From Actinomadura violacea (GTDB taxonomy: Bacteria > Actinomycetota > Actinomycetes > Streptosporangiales > Streptosporangiaceae), in contig NZ_JAGEPF010000012.1 in assembly GCF_017573465.1 (NCBI RefSeq), positions 248,001-312,000 of the forward strand: a stretch of 64,000 nucleotides of DNA, given 5' to 3'. This document shows positions 8,025 to 17,513 of this stretch, piece by piece (position 1 is the stretch's first letter; the number at the start of each line of letters is the position of its first letter). The position numbers and the translations under genes are program-made. The notes under the pieces are model-generated. The model was given only the letters and a program-made list of their open reading frames with translations. It was not told where the DNA came from and did not search any database.

Positions 8025-9338
8025 GTGGAACTCTCCGTAGTGATGCCATGCCTGAACGAGGCCGAGACGGTCGAGACCTGCGTCCGCAAGACGATCGGCT
8101 TCTTCAAGGACAGCGGTATCGACGGCGAGGTCGTCATCGCCGACAACGGCAGCACCGACGGCAGCCAGCAGCTCGCCCGCGACGCCGGGGCGCGCGTCGT
8201 CCCGGTGATCGACAAGGGCTACGGCAACGCCCTGATGGGCGGGATCCGCGCCGCGCGGGGCCGGTACGTCGCGATGGGCGACGCCGACGACTCCTACGAC
8301 TTCACCACCCTCGGGCCGTTCCTGGACGAGCTGCGCGACGGCGCCGACCTCGTCATGGGCAACCGGTTCAAGGGCGGCATCGCGGCCGGCGCCATGCCGC
8401 CGCTGCACCGCTACCTCGGCAACCCGGTGCTCAGCTTCGTCGGCCGGCTGTTCTTCGGCAGCAAGATCGGCGACTTCCACTGCGGGCTGCGCGCCTTCGA
8501 CCGCGACGCGATCCTGCGGCTCGGCCTGCAGACCGGCGGCATGGAGTTCGCCAGCGAGATGGTCGTCAAGGCGACCCTGCAGAAGTACGACATCCGCGAG
8601 GTCCCGACCACGCTGTCGCCCGACGGCCGGACCCGCGCCCCGCACCTGAACACCTGGCGGGACGGCTGGCGCCACCTGCGGTTCCTGATGTTGTACAGCC
8701 CGCGCTGGCTGTTCCTCATTCCCGGCCTGGTCTTCATGACCCTCGGCCTGCTCGCCGGCGTCGCGATCTCCGCGGGGCCGGTGCGGATCGGCGCGATCGC
8801 CTTCGACGTCGACACCCTCGTCGGCGCGTCCGCCGCGCTGGTGATCGGCTTCCAGGCGGTGCTGTTCGCACTGCTCACCAAGGTGTACGCGATGCAGGAG
8901 GGATTCCTGCCGCACGACCGCAGGGTGCAGCGGCTCATCGACTGGTGGAGCCTGGAACGCGGCCTGCTGACCGGCGGGCTGCTGGCGATCGCGGGCCTCG
9001 CCGGCCTGGTCGCCTCGCTGCTGCACTGGCGGGGGCACAGCTTCGGCGAGCTGGACCCGCGCGACTCGCTGCGCATCGTCGTGCCGGCCGCGACCGCGCT
9101 CGTGATGAGCTTCCAGGTGATCTTCGCCTCGCTGTTCGTCAGCATCCTCGGCATCCGCCGCCGCCAGCACCCGCCGCTCACCGACCCGGCCGAGGAGGCC
9201 GCCGGTGTGGTGGACGCCGCCGCGCACAAGGTCGCGGGCGAGCGGCAGGCCGTGCCCGCCGCCGCCGAGGCCGCCCCCGCCGCGGACGCCAAGGACGAGG
9301 CCGCCGAGGACGCCGCCGGGTCCGGCGACGAGCACTGA
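8025..9338 (+). CDS. Family 2 glycosyltransferase, polyprenyl-phosphate glucose/mannose synthase-like
   Basis: 437 residues, GTG start at 8025 behind GAAGGAGA. The N-terminal GT2 domain begins SVVMPCLNEAETVE and shows IADNGSTDGS, the DxD-like MGDADDSYDF (residues about 84-93) and KIGDFHCGLRAF, typical of dolichyl/polyprenyl-phosphate hexose synthases. Four hydrophobic segments follow (residues about 225-375), then an Ala/Glu-rich cytoplasmic tail. The expected reaction is NDP-hexose plus polyprenyl phosphate giving polyprenyl-phosphate-hexose, the donor for GT-C enzymes. Several such enzymes are encoded on both sides, which supports that role. Confidence 0.85.
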   Translation: MELSVVMPCLNEAETVETCVRKTIGFFKDSGIDGEVVIADNGSTDGSQQLARDAGARVVPVIDKGYGNALMGGIRAARGRYVAMGDADDSYDFTTLGPFLDELRDGADLVMGNRFKGGIAAGAMPPLHRYLGNPVLSFVGRLFFGSKIGDFHCGLRAFDRDAILRLGLQTGGMEFASEMVVKATLQKYDIREVPTTLSPDGRTRAPHLNTWRDGWRHLRFLMLYSPRWLFLIPGLVFMTLGLLAGVAISAGPVRIGAIAFDVDTLVGASAALVIGFQAVLFALLTKVYAMQEGFLPHDRRVQRLIDWWSLERGLLTGGLLAIAGLAGLVASLLHWRGHSFGELDPRDSLRIVVPAATALVMSFQVIFASLFVSILGIRRRQHPPLTDPAEEAAGVVDAAAHKVAGERQAVPAAAEAAPAADAKDEAAEDAAGSGDEH

Positions 9339-9490
9339 CCGCCCCTCCCGAGCGCCGCGCCCCCCGTCGCGGGTCCATGACGGAGCGTGCCCGAAGCCGA
9401 GAAGTTGCTGAGGGTTTCCCGCTCCGGGAGATCGGCCCGTCCGGCGCTGTGACAGGCTGAGACGACCATGGATCTGCGTTCCCTGACCGC

Positions 9491-11317
9491 GTGCGGCCGG
9501 CCGACCGGGCGGCCGTGAGCACCGGAGCTCCGCCGCCGGTGCTGTCCCGTCCGCGTGCCTCGGTGCACGCGGGGCGGGGCGTTCCGCCGTCGGTGCGGCG
9601 CCGCCGCTGGGTGCTGCTGTTCGTGCTCGGCTGGGCGGTGCAGGTCGCGGTCCGGCTGTGGCTGGCGTCCGGGCAGACGATGCCCGTCGCGACGCCGGAC
9701 GAGTCGGGGTACCTGTTCGCCGCGCGGGTCCTGACCGGCGGCCCTGACGCCGACATGTCCTACGGGACTGTGTACCGCGGCGGCTATCCGCTGCTGCTGG
9801 CGCCGGTGCTGTGGGTGGCGCACGACCCGGTGAGCGTCTACCGGGGCGCGCTGGTCGTCAACGCCCTGATCAGCGCGCTGATGATGCCGCTCGGCTACCT
9901 GCTGCTGCGGGCGCTGAACGTGCGCAGGCGCTGGTCGTACCTGTTCGCGCACGTCACGGCGCTGCTGCCGGGCGTGCTGTTCTTCTCCGAGTTCGTCCTG
10001 ACGGACGCGGTCCTGCCGGTGGTCGTGGTGGGCTGGCTGCTGCTCCTGCACGCGTGGCTGCACGCCGGCCGTTCGCATGCGGGGAAAGCGCCCGGGGAGA
10101 AGACGTCGCGTGTCGCGCTCTACGGGGCGGGCTCGTCCCTGCTGGTGGCGTTCGCCTACACCTCGCACACGCGCGGGACGATCCTCCTAGGCGTTCACGC
10201 TGTGCTCCTGGTGGCCGCACTGGTGTTCCGGTGGCGGCCATGGCGGAGCGTGGCGTTGTCGACATTCGTGCTCGCCGCCGCTGTCGGCGCCGGGACGCTG
10301 CTGAACCACTCTCTGCTGCCGTCCATGTACCCGTCCGGCGACAACGACCTGAGCGGGAACCTCGTCCGCCGCGTCACCACGCAGGACGGCTGGGGCTGGA
10401 TGCTCTCGCTCGGCACCGGCCAGATCTGGTACCAGGCCGTCGCGACCGGCGGGATCGCGGCGATCGGCCTGATCACGGTCGCGTTCATCGCCGTCCGGCG
10501 CGGCACGCCGCTGCGGCGGCGCGCGCTGGCGCTCGGCGTGCTGGCGATCGTGGCGGGCATCGCGTTCGCGACGTCCGCGGCGCTCCCCGACGAGTACCGC
10601 ATCGGCAACTACGTCTACGGCCGCTACCTGGCGTGCATCACCCCCGTCCTGTTCATGGTCGGGGTCGCGGTGCTGCTGCGGGCGCCGTGGCGGGCGCTGG
10701 CGGCCGCGGCGGGCTCGGCCGCCGTCCTGACCGTCCTGGCGGCGTGCGTGGTCCAGTGGTACGCGGGCGTCCGGCTGGCCCGGTACACCTTCACCCCGTA
10801 CGACTTCCCGGAGACCTCCTTCCTGACCTGGGACTGGAAGTCGTTCGAGCTGTGGCACGCCACCGCCGCCGGGATCGGCATGCTCGCCCTCGCGGTCGCG
10901 GCGGTGCTGCTGCGCCGCCACGGCCCGGCGCTGCTCGCCGGGTTCCTCGCCGTGGTGACGCTGGCGATGTCGGTCACCGCGACGGACCGGATCGCCCATC
11001 CGCTGGTCAAGGCGGAGATCGCGCACACCGACCTGCGGGGCATCCCGGGCCTGCGCGGCACCGGTTCGCTCGCCATCGACTGGAACGTCCCATGGACGAT
11101 CCGCCTGTCGCAGTACTACTGGGCCTGGTGGAGCGACGGCGGCGTCTTCAACGCCCAGACGACCCCGGTGCCGCGGGACGCGGACATGGTCATCATGCTG
11201 TGGCCGAAGAACGTCCCGGCGGAGAAGTCGTGGCCGCACGGCGCGCCCGCGGGGTGGAAGGTCGTCGAGAGCCGCCGCACCGTCGAGGGCGACTGGGTCG
11301 CCTGGACCCGCTCCTAG
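9491..11317 (+). CDS. GT-C-like multi-pass membrane protein (predicted glycosyltransferase)
   Basis: 608 residues from GTG 9491; GTG 9515 is an alternative and neither has a strong ribosome-binding site. After an Arg/Pro-rich cytoplasmic lead there are about 11 membrane segments. The first external loop contains VATPDESGYLFAARVL (residues about 64-79), an Asp-Glu motif in the place where ArnT and Pmt enzymes carry their catalytic acid. The C-terminal extracytoplasmic domain is rich in Trp and Tyr. It lies 150 bp downstream of the GT2 gene on the same strand. The sugar and acceptor are unknown. Confidence 0.72.
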   Translation: MRPADRAAVSTGAPPPVLSRPRASVHAGRGVPPSVRRRRWVLLFVLGWAVQVAVRLWLASGQTMPVATPDESGYLFAARVLTGGPDADMSYGTVYRGGYPLLLAPVLWVAHDPVSVYRGALVVNALISALMMPLGYLLLRALNVRRRWSYLFAHVTALLPGVLFFSEFVLTDAVLPVVVVGWLLLLHAWLHAGRSHAGKAPGEKTSRVALYGAGSSLLVAFAYTSHTRGTILLGVHAVLLVAALVFRWRPWRSVALSTFVLAAAVGAGTLLNHSLLPSMYPSGDNDLSGNLVRRVTTQDGWGWMLSLGTGQIWYQAVATGGIAAIGLITVAFIAVRRGTPLRRRALALGVLAIVAGIAFATSAALPDEYRIGNYVYGRYLACITPVLFMVGVAVLLRAPWRALAAAAGSAAVLTVLAACVVQWYAGVRLARYTFTPYDFPETSFLTWDWKSFELWHATAAGIGMLALAVAAVLLRRHGPALLAGFLAVVTLAMSVTATDRIAHPLVKAEIAHTDLRGIPGLRGTGSLAIDWNVPWTIRLSQYYWAWWSDGGVFNAQTTPVPRDADMVIMLWPKNVPAEKSWPHGAPAGWKVVESRRTVEGDWVAWTRS

Positions 11318-11335
11318 CGGGCCCCTACCGGACGG

Positions 11336-12961
11336 CTAGAAGGGGACCTTGCCGGTCGCGGCGCCGGGCGGCGGGGTCCACAGCTGCAGGACGCCGTCCG
11401 ACGAGCGCCACATCAGCCGCCATCCCTTCGCGGTGGACGGTTGCCAGCCCCCGGCTATCTGCGACTCCTGACCGCGCCAGTGGGTGTACAGCATCGGCCC
11501 TTCGAGGGCGTCCCGGGGCAGTTGCGGCACGTAGTGCGGGAAGTCGCGGACCTCGCCGTGCCAGATCGGCTTGCCCCACATGTCCCGCGTGTAGAACGTG
11601 AGGGTCTGCGCGAGGCGCCGGTCGGCGACGATCATCCGCAGGTCCTGGTGCCGGCCGAGGTAGCCGCGCAGCTGGTTCCACGCCTTGTCGCGCGGCAGCT
11701 CCGGGACGGCCGTCACGGCGGCGTACACGTACGCGCCGCCCAGCAGCACCACCACGACCGGGACGGCGAGGGTCCGCAGCCGCAGCCGCGCGACCAGGCC
11801 GTCCGGGATCATCCTGAACATCAGGATCAGCGATCCGAACCCGCCCGCGAGCAGCGCGGGCAGCACCCCGAACCAGTACCGCTGCAGCCAGGCCCGCAGC
11901 GAGATGCTGTGCGGGTCGAGCACCCCGGAGAAGATCGTCAGCGGGACGGCGAGGGTCAGGAACCACACCAGCACCAGCGCGAGCCGCCGGTCCCGGGTGA
12001 CCGCGAACCCGACGACCGTCAGCGCCAGCGCCGCGATGAAGATCACCCCGAGCGGGTTCCAGTCGTGCATGGCGCGCAGGAACGAGCGGGCCGCGAGGCC
12101 GCGCGTCACGTAGTCGCGGGACTCGCCGCCGTGCTCGGCCGCCGAGATCAGCCCGGCCAGCGGGTTCCCCCACACGATCTGGTTGTGCACGAAGTTGAAC
12201 CCCAGCACGACCGCCATCGGGATCCCGACGGTGACGTTGCGCCGCCACGGGATCCGCAGCAGCGCCAGATACGCCGGGATCGCCAGGAACAGGAACGCCA
12301 GGAACTCCCGGACGAGGAACGAGCAGCCGAGCAGGAACCCCGCCGCCAGCAGGAACCTCGTCTGGACCCGCCCCGTCCGCCGGCCCGCCACGACCAGCGC
12401 CGCCATCCCCAGCGCGAACAGCCCGGCGCCCGGCATGTCCGGCAGCATCACCCCGGTCGACCAGGTGATCTCGTGGCCGTACGGGTTCGTCATCGTGAAG
12501 AACGGGTGGACCAGCAGGACCCCCGCCGACAGCAGGCCCGCGACGTCGCCGAACAGCGACCGCACCACCAGGTACGTGCCGACGAAGAACGCGATCCCGC
12601 CGAGCGCGGCGATCACGAAGTAGGCGGCCTGGCCGGGGCCGAGGACGTCCTGCACGAGCCGCGCGGGCAGCACCAGCCCGATCCGCGTCACCTGGTGCGG
12701 GACCTCGTCGAACGGGAAGACGCCGAGCGGGATGTCGGGCCAGTCGCGGGCCGCGAGCCACACGTAGTACGGGTCGAAGTACAGCGGCGGCGTCATCAGC
12801 ACCCACTGCGCGGCCACCGCGCAGGCCCCGACGAGCAGCGCCAGCCACCACACCCGGCGGGTGCGGCGGATCCTCGCGAGCAGCCGGCGGTGCGCCCCGT
12901 CCGCCCGTCCGGTGATCGTTCCCTGCGTGACGGCCGGCTGGTCGGCCGTGGTCTGCGGCAT
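11336..12961 (-). CDS. GT-C-like multi-pass membrane protein (predicted glycosyltransferase)
   Basis: 541 residues, ATG at 12961, with about ten hydrophobic segments and a C-terminal soluble external domain (residues about 410-541). The first loop reads TPPLYFDPYYVWLAARDW, with an acidic residue at the expected GT-C position. It is convergent with the preceding GT-C-like gene (18 bp between stops) and divergent from metG. Family assignment rests on topology and the loop motif only. It could be another type of polytopic membrane protein of the mannosyltransferase clan. Confidence 0.68.
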   Translation of the reverse strand: MPQTTADQPAVTQGTITGRADGAHRRLLARIRRTRRVWWLALLVGACAVAAQWVLMTPPLYFDPYYVWLAARDWPDIPLGVFPFDEVPHQVTRIGLVLPARLVQDVLGPGQAAYFVIAALGGIAFFVGTYLVVRSLFGDVAGLLSAGVLLVHPFFTMTNPYGHEITWSTGVMLPDMPGAGLFALGMAALVVAGRRTGRVQTRFLLAAGFLLGCSFLVREFLAFLFLAIPAYLALLRIPWRRNVTVGIPMAVVLGFNFVHNQIVWGNPLAGLISAAEHGGESRDYVTRGLAARSFLRAMHDWNPLGVIFIAALALTVVGFAVTRDRRLALVLVWFLTLAVPLTIFSGVLDPHSISLRAWLQRYWFGVLPALLAGGFGSLILMFRMIPDGLVARLRLRTLAVPVVVVLLGGAYVYAAVTAVPELPRDKAWNQLRGYLGRHQDLRMIVADRRLAQTLTFYTRDMWGKPIWHGEVRDFPHYVPQLPRDALEGPMLYTHWRGQESQIAGGWQPSTAKGWRLMWRSSDGVLQLWTPPPGAATGKVPF

Positions 12962-13095
12962 GGCTGGCTTCTGCCCCTGGATGGACTACAGGCTGGACTG
13001 CGCTGGGCGCCGGACCAGGCTACTCGCGTGCCGGACCCGCCGTAGTCGGGCGTGCCGGATCTGCAGCAACCTTCCAGCCGGCCCTGGTCCGGGAG

Positions 13096-13104
13096 TTATC
13101 CACA
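13096..13104 (+). promoter_or_regulatory. Single perfect DnaA-box sequence upstream of metG
   Basis: TTATCCACA, an exact match to the classic DnaA 9-mer, lies 52 bp before the metG start in the divergent intergenic region. There is only one copy and no AT-rich element, so this is not an origin. It could be a DnaA-titration or regulatory site, or chance. Confidence 0.35.
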
Positions 13105-13155
13105 GGTGCCGATATTCGTGCGGTCCAGGGGAGCGGCGCGACTACCCTTGATTTC

Positions 13156-14958
13156 ATGTCCTCGTCAAGCCGACACATCCTGACCGCGCCCGCCTGGCCG
13201 TACGCCAACGGGCCCCGTCACATCGGGCACGTCTCCGGTTTCGCGCTGCCCGCCGACATGTTCAGCCGCTACCAGCGGATGGCGGGCAACAAGGTCCTGA
13301 TGGTCAGCGGCACCGACGAGCACGGCACGCCGATCCAGGTGCAGGCCGACAAGGAGGGCGTCACCGCCCGCGAGCTGGCCGACCGGTACAACAACGTCAT
13401 CGCCGAGGACCTGCACGGCCTCGGCATGACCTACGACCTGTTCACCCGGACGACCACGCTGAACCACTACGCGATCGTCCAGGAGGTCTTCAAGGGCCTC
13501 TACGACAACGGCTACATCTTCCCGACCAGGACGATGGGCGCGATCTCGCCGTCCACCGGGCGGACGCTGCCGGACCGCTACATCGAGGGCACCTGCCCGA
13601 TCTGCGGGTACGACGGCGCGCGCGGCGACCAGTGCGACAACTGCGGCAACCAGCTCGACCCGATCGACCTGATCAACCCGGTGTCGCGGATCAACGGCGA
13701 GAAGCCGAAGTTCGTGGAGACCGAGCACTTCATGCTCGACCTGCCCGCCTTCACCGAGGTGCTCGGCCGGTACCTGCGCGGCAAGCAGAACGGCGCGCTG
13801 GCGTGGCGGCCGAACGTGCTGAAGTTCGCGCTCAACCTGCTGGACGACATCCAGCCGCGGGCGATCAGCCGCGACCTCGACTGGGGCGTGCCGATCCCGC
13901 TGGACGGCTGGCGCGACAACCCGGCGAAGAAGCTCTACGTGTGGTTCGACGCGGTCGTCGGGTACTTCTCGGCGTCGGTGGAGTGGGCGCGGCGGTCGGG
14001 CGACCCGGAGGCGTGGCGCGCCTGGTGGCAGGACCCGGACGCCCTGTCGTACTACTTCATGGGCAAGGACAACATCGTCTTCCACGCCGAGATCTGGCCG
14101 GCGATGCTGCTCGGCTACGGCGGCCAGGGCGACAAGGGCGGCAAGCCCGGCTCGATGGGCGCGCTGAACACCCCGACCGAGGTCGTGTCGTCGGAGTTCC
14201 TGACGATGGAGGGCAAGAAGTTCTCCTCGTCCCGCAACGTCGTCATCTACGTGAAGGACTTCCTGGAGCGCTACGACGTCGACGCGCTGCGCTACTACGT
14301 CGCCGTCGCCGGCCCCGAGAACAACGACACCGACTTCACCTGGTCGGAGTTCGTCCGCCGCAACAACGACGAGCTGGTCGCCGCGTGGGGCAACCTCGTC
14401 AACCGCTCGGTGAACCTGGCCGCGAAGAACTTCGGCGCGATCCCCGAGCCCGGCGACCTCGACGACGCCGACCGCGCCCTGATGGAGCGCAGCCGGAACG
14501 GGTTCGCCGCCGTCGGCGCCGAGCTCGAGCGGTCGCGCTTCAAGAACGCGATCACCGAGGCGCTCGACGTCGTCCGGGACGCCAACCGGTACCTGTCCGA
14601 CCAGGCGCCCTGGAAGCTGAAGGACGACCCGGCCCGCGTCCAGTCGATCCTGCACACCGCGCTGCAGGTCGTCGACGACGCCAAGACGCTGCTGACCCCG
14701 TTCCTGCCGAACTCCTCGCAGAAGGTGTACGAGCTGCTCGGCGGCGAGGGCGTGTGGAGCGGCATGCCGCGGCTGGAGACGGTCTCGGAGGAGGGCGGGC
14801 CCGACTATCGCGTCCTCACCGGCGACTACGACACCGCGGCGCGCTGGGAGTCCACGCCGATCAAGCCCGGCGTCCCGCTCGCCAAGCCGACCCCGCTGTT
14901 CAAGAAGCTCGACACGTCCGTGGTGGACGAGGAGCTCGCCCGGCTGGAGGCCGAGTGA
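13156..14958 (+). CDS. metG: Methionyl-tRNA synthetase
   Basis: 600 residues, class I aminoacyl-tRNA synthetase that charges initiator and elongator tRNA-Met. The HIGH motif is intact (residues 22-25, after APAWPYANGPR). The KMSKS loop appears as KKFSSSR near residue 354. A zinc knuckle is visible as CPICGYDG...CDNCG (residues about 147-162). The C-terminal anticodon-binding helical domain is complete, without the optional dimerisation domain. The last codon overlaps the tatD start by GTGA, so the two are translationally coupled. Confidence 0.97.
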   Translation: MSSSSRHILTAPAWPYANGPRHIGHVSGFALPADMFSRYQRMAGNKVLMVSGTDEHGTPIQVQADKEGVTARELADRYNNVIAEDLHGLGMTYDLFTRTTTLNHYAIVQEVFKGLYDNGYIFPTRTMGAISPSTGRTLPDRYIEGTCPICGYDGARGDQCDNCGNQLDPIDLINPVSRINGEKPKFVETEHFMLDLPAFTEVLGRYLRGKQNGALAWRPNVLKFALNLLDDIQPRAISRDLDWGVPIPLDGWRDNPAKKLYVWFDAVVGYFSASVEWARRSGDPEAWRAWWQDPDALSYYFMGKDNIVFHAEIWPAMLLGYGGQGDKGGKPGSMGALNTPTEVVSSEFLTMEGKKFSSSRNVVIYVKDFLERYDVDALRYYVAVAGPENNDTDFTWSEFVRRNNDELVAAWGNLVNRSVNLAAKNFGAIPEPGDLDDADRALMERSRNGFAAVGAELERSRFKNAITEALDVVRDANRYLSDQAPWKLKDDPARVQSILHTALQVVDDAKTLLTPFLPNSSQKVYELLGGEGVWSGMPRLETVSEEGGPDYRVLTGDYDTAARWESTPIKPGVPLAKPTPLFKKLDTSVVDEELARLEAE

Positions 14959-15785
14959 GCCCGGCGGACGACCGGGGCGGCGAGGCCGCCCGGTCGTTCC
15001 CGCCGCTGCCCGAGCGCCTCCCGGTCGACGTGTTCGACAGCCACTGCCATCTCGACATCGTCGAGACGCCGGTCAGCGAGCAGCTGCACTCGGCCAGGGC
15101 CGCCGGCATCACCCGCATCGTCACGATCGGCTGCGACCTGCCGTCCTCCCGCTTCGCCGTCGACGCCGCCGCGGAGTTCGACGACGTCTACGCGGGCGTC
15201 GCGATCCACCCGAACGAGACCACGGGCATCAACGACGACGTCCTGCACGACATCGAGGCGATGGCCGCGCACCCGAAGGTCCGGGCGATCGGCGAGACGG
15301 GCCTGGACTACTACCGCGACTGGGCGCCCAAGGCCGACCAGCACACCGCGTTCCGCGGCCACATCGCGATAGCCAAGCGCACCGGCAAGGCCCTCGTGAT
15401 CCACGACCGGGAGGCCCACGACGACGTCCTGGCCATCCTCCGCGAGGAGGGCGCGCCCGAGAAGGTGGTGTTCCACTGCTTCTCCGGCGACGCCGCCATG
15501 GCGAAGGTCTGCGCCGACCGCGGCTACGTGATGAGCTTCGCCGGCAACGTCACCTTCAAGAACGCCGAGTCGCTGCGCGAGGCGCTCCGCGTCGCACCCC
15601 TCGACCTGATCCTCGTCGAGACCGACGCGCCGTTCCTCACCCCGGTCCCGAACCGCGGCAAGCCGAACGCCTCGTACCTGATCCCGCACACCGTCCGCGC
15701 GATGGCCGAGATCAAGAACGTCGACCTCGCCGAACTCTGCACCGCGATCGCCGCCAACGGCGAACGCATCTTCGGCGGCTGGTAG
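14955..15785 (+). CDS. tatD: TatD-family metal-dependent DNase
   Basis: 276 residues from a GTG that overlaps the metG stop (GTGA). The metal-dependent hydrolase motifs are present: DSHCHLD (His30, His32), GETGLDYYRD, VIHDREAHDD, FHCFSGD and VETDAPFL. These coordinate two divalent cations in the TIM barrel. TatD proteins are 3'-5' exonucleases or DNA-repair hydrolases; the metG-tatD pair is widely conserved. Upstream in-frame codons are inside metG, so the overlapping GTG is the natural start. Confidence 0.93.
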   Translation: MSPADDRGGEAARSFPPLPERLPVDVFDSHCHLDIVETPVSEQLHSARAAGITRIVTIGCDLPSSRFAVDAAAEFDDVYAGVAIHPNETTGINDDVLHDIEAMAAHPKVRAIGETGLDYYRDWAPKADQHTAFRGHIAIAKRTGKALVIHDREAHDDVLAILREEGAPEKVVFHCFSGDAAMAKVCADRGYVMSFAGNVTFKNAESLREALRVAPLDLILVETDAPFLTPVPNRGKPNASYLIPHTVRAMAEIKNVDLAELCTAIAANGERIFGGW

Positions 15786-15795
15786 CGGGGTGCGT

Positions 15796-15835
15796 GCTCC
15801 CTTCTCCCGGGCATAGGGCCAGGGGAGAAGGGAGC
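15796..15835. promoter_or_regulatory. Perfect 13-bp stem-loop covering the ribosome-binding site of the next gene
   Basis: GCTCCCTTCTCCC (15796-15808) pairs exactly with GGGAGAAGGGAGC (15823-15835) across a 14-base loop. The right arm contains the purine-rich Shine-Dalgarno of the flavoprotein gene that starts at 15840, and the left arm begins 11 bases after the tatD stop. It may therefore end tatD transcription, mask the downstream ribosome-binding site, or both. No T-run follows. Confidence 0.6.
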
Positions 15836-15839
15836 CGGT

Positions 15840-17513
15840 ATGGACGCGGACGTCATCGTCGTCGGCGCGGGCCTGGCCGGGCTGGTCGCCGCGCACGAGC
15901 TGACCGCGCGCGGGCGCCGCGTGGCGCTGGTCGAGCAGGAGAACGCCGCGAACCTCGGCGGGCAGGCGTTCTGGTCGCTCGGCGGGCTGTTCCTGGTGGA
16001 CAGCCCGGAGCAGCGCCGGCTCCGCGTCCGGGACTCCTTCGACCTGGCCTGGAACGACTGGCAGGGCAGCGCCGCCTTCGACCGGCTGGACGACGAGGAC
16101 GCCTGGGCGGCGCGGTGGGCCCGCGCCTACGTCGAGTTCGCCGCCGGGGAGAAGCGGTCGTGGCTGGCGTCCCACGGCGTCACGTTCACCCCGGTGGTCG
16201 GCTGGGCGGAGCGCGGCGACCTGCGCGCCGGCGGCCACGGCAACTCGGTACCGCGCTTCCACATCGCCTGGGGGACGGGCACCGGCGTCGTCGCGCCGTT
16301 CGTCCGCAGCGCCCGCCGCGCCGCCGACGAGGGCCTGCTGACCTTCCACCACCGCCACCGTGTGGACGGCCTGACCCTGACCAACGGCGCCGTGACCGGC
16401 GTGAGCGGCACGATCCTGGCCGACGACGACGCACCCCGCGGCGTGGCGTCCAACCGCGAGGAGACCGGGGCGTTCGAGCTGTCGGCGCAGGCGGTGATCG
16501 TCACCAGCGGAGGGATCGGCGGGAACCACGAGATGGTCCGCCGCTACTGGCCCGAACGCCTCGGCACCGCTCCCACGAACATGATCACGGGCGTCCCCGC
16601 CTATGTGGACGGCCGGATGCTCGACATCAGCGCCGACGCCGGGGTCCGCCTCGTCAACCGCGACCGGATGTGGCACTACACCGAGGGTGTCCGCAACTGG
16701 GACCCGGTCTGGCCCGGCCACGCCATCCGGATCCTGCCGGGCCCGTCGCCGATGTGGTTCGACGCCCTGGGCCGGCGGCTCCCCGCCCCCTGCCTCCCCG
16801 GCTACGACACCCTCTCGACCCTCGAATACCTGCGCACCACCCCCGACATCGCCGCCTACGACCACTCCTGGTTCGTCCTCACCCAGAAGATCATCGAGAA
16901 GGAGTTCGCGCTGTCGGGGTCGGAGCAGAACCCCGACATCACCAGCGGCGACCGCAAGGCGGTGCTGCGCGAGCGCGTCCTGTCCAAGGGCGCACTCGCC
17001 CCGGTCGAGGCGTTCAAACGCCATGGCGCCGACTTCGTCGTCGCCCGAACCCTGGACGAGCTCGTCGCCAAGATGAACGCCCTCACCGACGAGCCCCTCT
17101 TGGACGCGCACTTCCTACGCGCCCAGATCGAAGCCCGCGACCTTCAACTCGCCAATCCGTTCAGCAAGGACGCTCAGGTCCAGGGCATCCGCAACGCCCG
17201 CCGCTACCTGGGTGACCGCCTCAGCCGCACCGCCACCCCGCACCGCATCCTGGACCCGTCCGCCGGCCCGCTCATAGGCGTGAAGCTGCACGTCCTCACC
17301 CGCAAGACCCTGGGCGGGATCCAGACCGACCTGGACTCCCGCGCCCTGGGCCTGGACGGCCGCCCCATAGACGGCCTGTACGCGGCCGGAGAGGTCGCGG
17401 GCTTCGGCGGCGGAGGCGTCCACGGCTACAACGCCCTGGAGGGCACGTTCCTAGGCGGCTGCCTCTTCTCAGCCCGAGCCGCCGGCCAAGCCGCCGCACA
17501 AACAACCGCCTGA
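15840..17513 (+). CDS. FAD-dependent oxidoreductase (fumarate reductase/ketosteroid dehydrogenase-like)
   Basis: 557 residues. The N-terminal dinucleotide fold is clear (DVIVVGAGLAGLVAA, residues 4-18; a Glu-Gln pair, VEQEN, ends the second strand). The C-terminal flavin-closing motif is FGGGGVHGYNALEGTFLGG, as in the FAD-binding dehydrogenase group related to 3-ketosteroid-delta-1-dehydrogenases and fumarate reductases. Family size is normal. The substrate is not evident and no steroid or respiratory genes are nearby. The start is the ATG at 15840, five bases after a GGGAGAAGGGAGC that is paired in a stem-loop. Confidence 0.85.
   Translation: MDADVIVVGAGLAGLVAAHELTARGRRVALVEQENAANLGGQAFWSLGGLFLVDSPEQRRLRVRDSFDLAWNDWQGSAAFDRLDDEDAWAARWARAYVEFAAGEKRSWLASHGVTFTPVVGWAERGDLRAGGHGNSVPRFHIAWGTGTGVVAPFVRSARRAADEGLLTFHHRHRVDGLTLTNGAVTGVSGTILADDDAPRGVASNREETGAFELSAQAVIVTSGGIGGNHEMVRRYWPERLGTAPTNMITGVPAYVDGRMLDISADAGVRLVNRDRMWHYTEGVRNWDPVWPGHAIRILPGPSPMWFDALGRRLPAPCLPGYDTLSTLEYLRTTPDIAAYDHSWFVLTQKIIEKEFALSGSEQNPDITSGDRKAVLRERVLSKGALAPVEAFKRHGADFVVARTLDELVAKMNALTDEPLLDAHFLRAQIEARDLQLANPFSKDAQVQGIRNARRYLGDRLSRTATPHRILDPSAGPLIGVKLHVLTRKTLGGIQTDLDSRALGLDGRPIDGLYAAGEVAGFGGGGVHGYNALEGTFLGGCLFSARAAGQAAAQTTA

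Noticed and set aside
13096..13104. Replication origin at the DnaA box
   Set aside because: Only one box, no AT-rich unwinding region and no dnaA, dnaN or gyr genes in the window.
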